Source: Lepidurus packardi
Taxonomy: Eukaryota > Arthropoda > Branchiopoda > Notostraca > Triopsidae
Length of the DNA stretch: 64,000 nucleotides
Assembly (NCBI GenBank): GCA_023053545.1
Contig: JAKZAN010000006.1
Coordinates: forward strand, 11,973,412 to 12,037,411
Direction of reading: 5' to 3'
How positions within the stretch are numbered: the stretch's first letter is position 1; each line of letters starts with the position of its first letter. The position numbers and the translations under genes are program-made. Of this stretch, positions 58,724 through 64,000 are shown in pieces. The notes below the pieces were generated by a model that was not told where the DNA came from, searched no databases, and worked only from the letters and a program-made list of their open reading frames with translations.

Positions 58724-58778
58724 ACAAGAAGTAAACGTACAAAAGTCAAGTGAACGTCAACGTGTTGTGTGTATCCGA

Positions 58779-59314
58779 CAACACGTTCTCCGGATTTAGT
58801 TACATACGTACGTAAAGTGTCCCTGGGTCAAACATGACACTATTGTGTCATTGGCCAACAATGAATTCTTCTTTTTTCAGCTAGTGGAGTGAAAGAAAAT
58901 TCAAATTTTAGCGACTCTAATCAACGAAAATTGATGAGAATCGTGAAGCTAACCTAATCTAACCTAACTTAATAACCTAACCTAAGCTAACCTAACTTAA
59001 TAACCTAAGCTAACCTAACTTAATAATAACCTAAGCTAACCTAACTTAATAACCTAAGCTAACCTAACCTAATCAAACCTAAACTAACCAAATCAAACCT
59101 AAACTAACCTAAACCTAACCTAACCTATCCTAACTTAACCTAACCTAACCTATCCTAACTTAACCTAACCTAAACTAATGTATTTACAATCCAACTACCA
59201 TTTTTGAATTCGAGTGACACCCATTTTGTCATTCGTTTTCCGAGAACGTTTTGAAACCATAATACACACTAGTGTCATTTTTATCTCGGATTTCCGAAAC
59301 TGGAGAACCTGTTG
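58779..59314 (-). mobile_element. TTAGG-tract MITE, copy 2 (inverted)
   Basis: Same element as 2612-3113 in reverse, starting CAACACGTTCTCCGGATTTA and ending GGAGAACCTGTTG. Preceded by GTATCCGA (58771-58778) and followed by its complement TCGGATAC (59315-59322). Confidence 0.85.
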
Positions 59315-59321
59315 TCGGATA

Positions 59322-59856
59322 CCAACAGGTTCTCCAGTTTCGGAAATCCGAGATGAAAATGACACTAGTGTGTATTATGGTTTCAAAACGTTCTCGGAAA
59401 ACGAATGACAAAATGGGTGTCACTCGAATTCAAAAATGGTAGTTGGATTGTAAATACATTAGTTTAGGTTAGGTTAAGTTAGGATAGGTTAGGTTAGGTT
59501 AAGTTAGGATAGGTTAGGTTAGGTTTAGGTTAGTTTAGGTTTGATTTGGTTAGTTTAGGTTTGATTAGGTTAGGTTAGCTTAGGTTATTAAGTTAGGTTA
59601 GCTTAGGTTATTAAGTTAGGTTAGCTTAGGTTATTAAGTTAGGTTAGCTTAGGTTAGGTTATTAAGTTAGGTTAGATTAGGTTAGCTTCACGATTCTCAT
59701 CAATTTTCGTTGATTAGAGTCGCTAAAATTTGAATTTTCTTTCACTCCACTAGCTGAAAAAAGAAGAATTCATTGTTGGCCAATGACACAATAGTGTCAT
59801 GTTTGACCCAGGGACACTTTACGTACGTATGTAACTAAATCCGGAGAACGTGTTGG
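59322..59856 (+). mobile_element. TTAGG-tract MITE, copy 3
   Basis: Mirror of copy 2, starting CCAACAGGTTCTCC and ending GGAGAACGTGTTGG, followed by GTATCCGA (59857-59864). The TTAGG-like tract (about 59462-59690) is longer than in copy 1. Confidence 0.85.
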
Positions 59857-60044
59857 GTATCCGAATAAGGGTATAGAACGCCATCTATTAAGAAAGCATC
59901 AAACGATAATGCGATGTCACGTTGCCTGTCGCATTTAACAACAAAAAGAAGAATTATTTAGCAAACAGATTCTTGTCGTGAAGTCAGCGTGTTCCTTTCA
60001 GTTCCGCTCGGTCGTTTTTCTTTTTTGTAAAGTAAACTAATAAA

Positions 60045-63965
<3,921 letters not shown>

Positions 63966-64000
63966 GTAAAACTTGAACTTTGTACGATCCAAAGTGGCTT

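Larger units (their letters stand above)
49740..58740 (-). mobile_element. Second Jockey-like non-LTR element, split by a Gypsy insertion
   Basis: Host parts are 58740-57078 and 51325-49740. Order on the minus strand: ORF1 (58723-57907), endonuclease start (57516 on, RIGERGGGIIFLTKKEINCR), [Gypsy], endonuclease end (TTIDLCIGS across the junction, LGSDHLPVILDINL), a linker, then reverse transcriptase to FADD at 49811. Sequence stops in the RT, so the 3' end is missing. Removing the Gypsy and one GATC restores the endonuclease frame at the junction, but other shifts exist. Confidence 0.87.

Overview
The window looks like a piece of an arthropod nuclear genome. It has intron-rich host genes with mostly short GT-AG introns (roughly 45-100 bases), degenerate (TTAGG)n tracts of the arthropod telomere type, and a dense load of eukaryotic transposons of many classes. 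I see no prokaryotic operons, CRISPR arrays or rRNA. The species cannot be fixed from the sequence alone.

Five host genes are recognisable, with exon phases that close across every intron I checked. They are an RNF8-like FHA/coiled-coil/RING ubiquitin ligase (198-2487, minus); the cap methyltransferase CMTR1 (5916-9748, minus, 14 exons, about 876 aa); a 15.7-kb myosin phosphatase targeting subunit (MYPT/PPP1R12 family, 24163-39877, minus, at least 23 exons, with two alternative last coding exons); a tiny SVIP-like VCP inhibitor gene (40714-41110, plus) head-to-head with MYPT; and the 5' two thirds or less of POLR3A, the largest RNA polymerase III subunit (60045-63965, plus, running off the window). 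An unidentified KEN-box-containing gene lies at 42774-43465 (minus), with an inverted partial copy at 41892-42331. Three tRNA-Gly(GCC) genes sit inside one MYPT intron.

Between the genes lies layered mobile DNA, and many insertions still show their target-site duplications (TSDs). In 11.8-22.8 kb a Jockey-like non-LTR element was split by a P-like THAP transposon (18940-20949). The left edge of that transposon was then hit by a 6.2-kb hAT element (12760-18935, perfect 8-bp TSD), and the hAT element holds a small Harbinger-like MITE. This hAT carries two divergent genes: a BED-finger hAT transposase, and a 943-aa protein joining a Mutator-like DDE domain to a YqaJ-type nuclease domain. I think this two-gene hAT is the most interesting object in the window. 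In 43.9-46.8 kb a second, decayed hAT (perfect 8-bp TSD) contains a P-like fragment and two near-perfect palindromes. In 48.5-58.7 kb a P-like fragment abuts a second non-LTR element, which is split by a young, intact Gypsy LTR retrotransposon (51326-57073, 4-bp TSD). Three copies of a MITE carrying TTAGG-like tracts occur at 2.6 kb and, as an inverted pair, at 58.8-59.9 kb. Two Tigger/pogo-like elements and a 59-bp P-like mini-element lie in MYPT introns.
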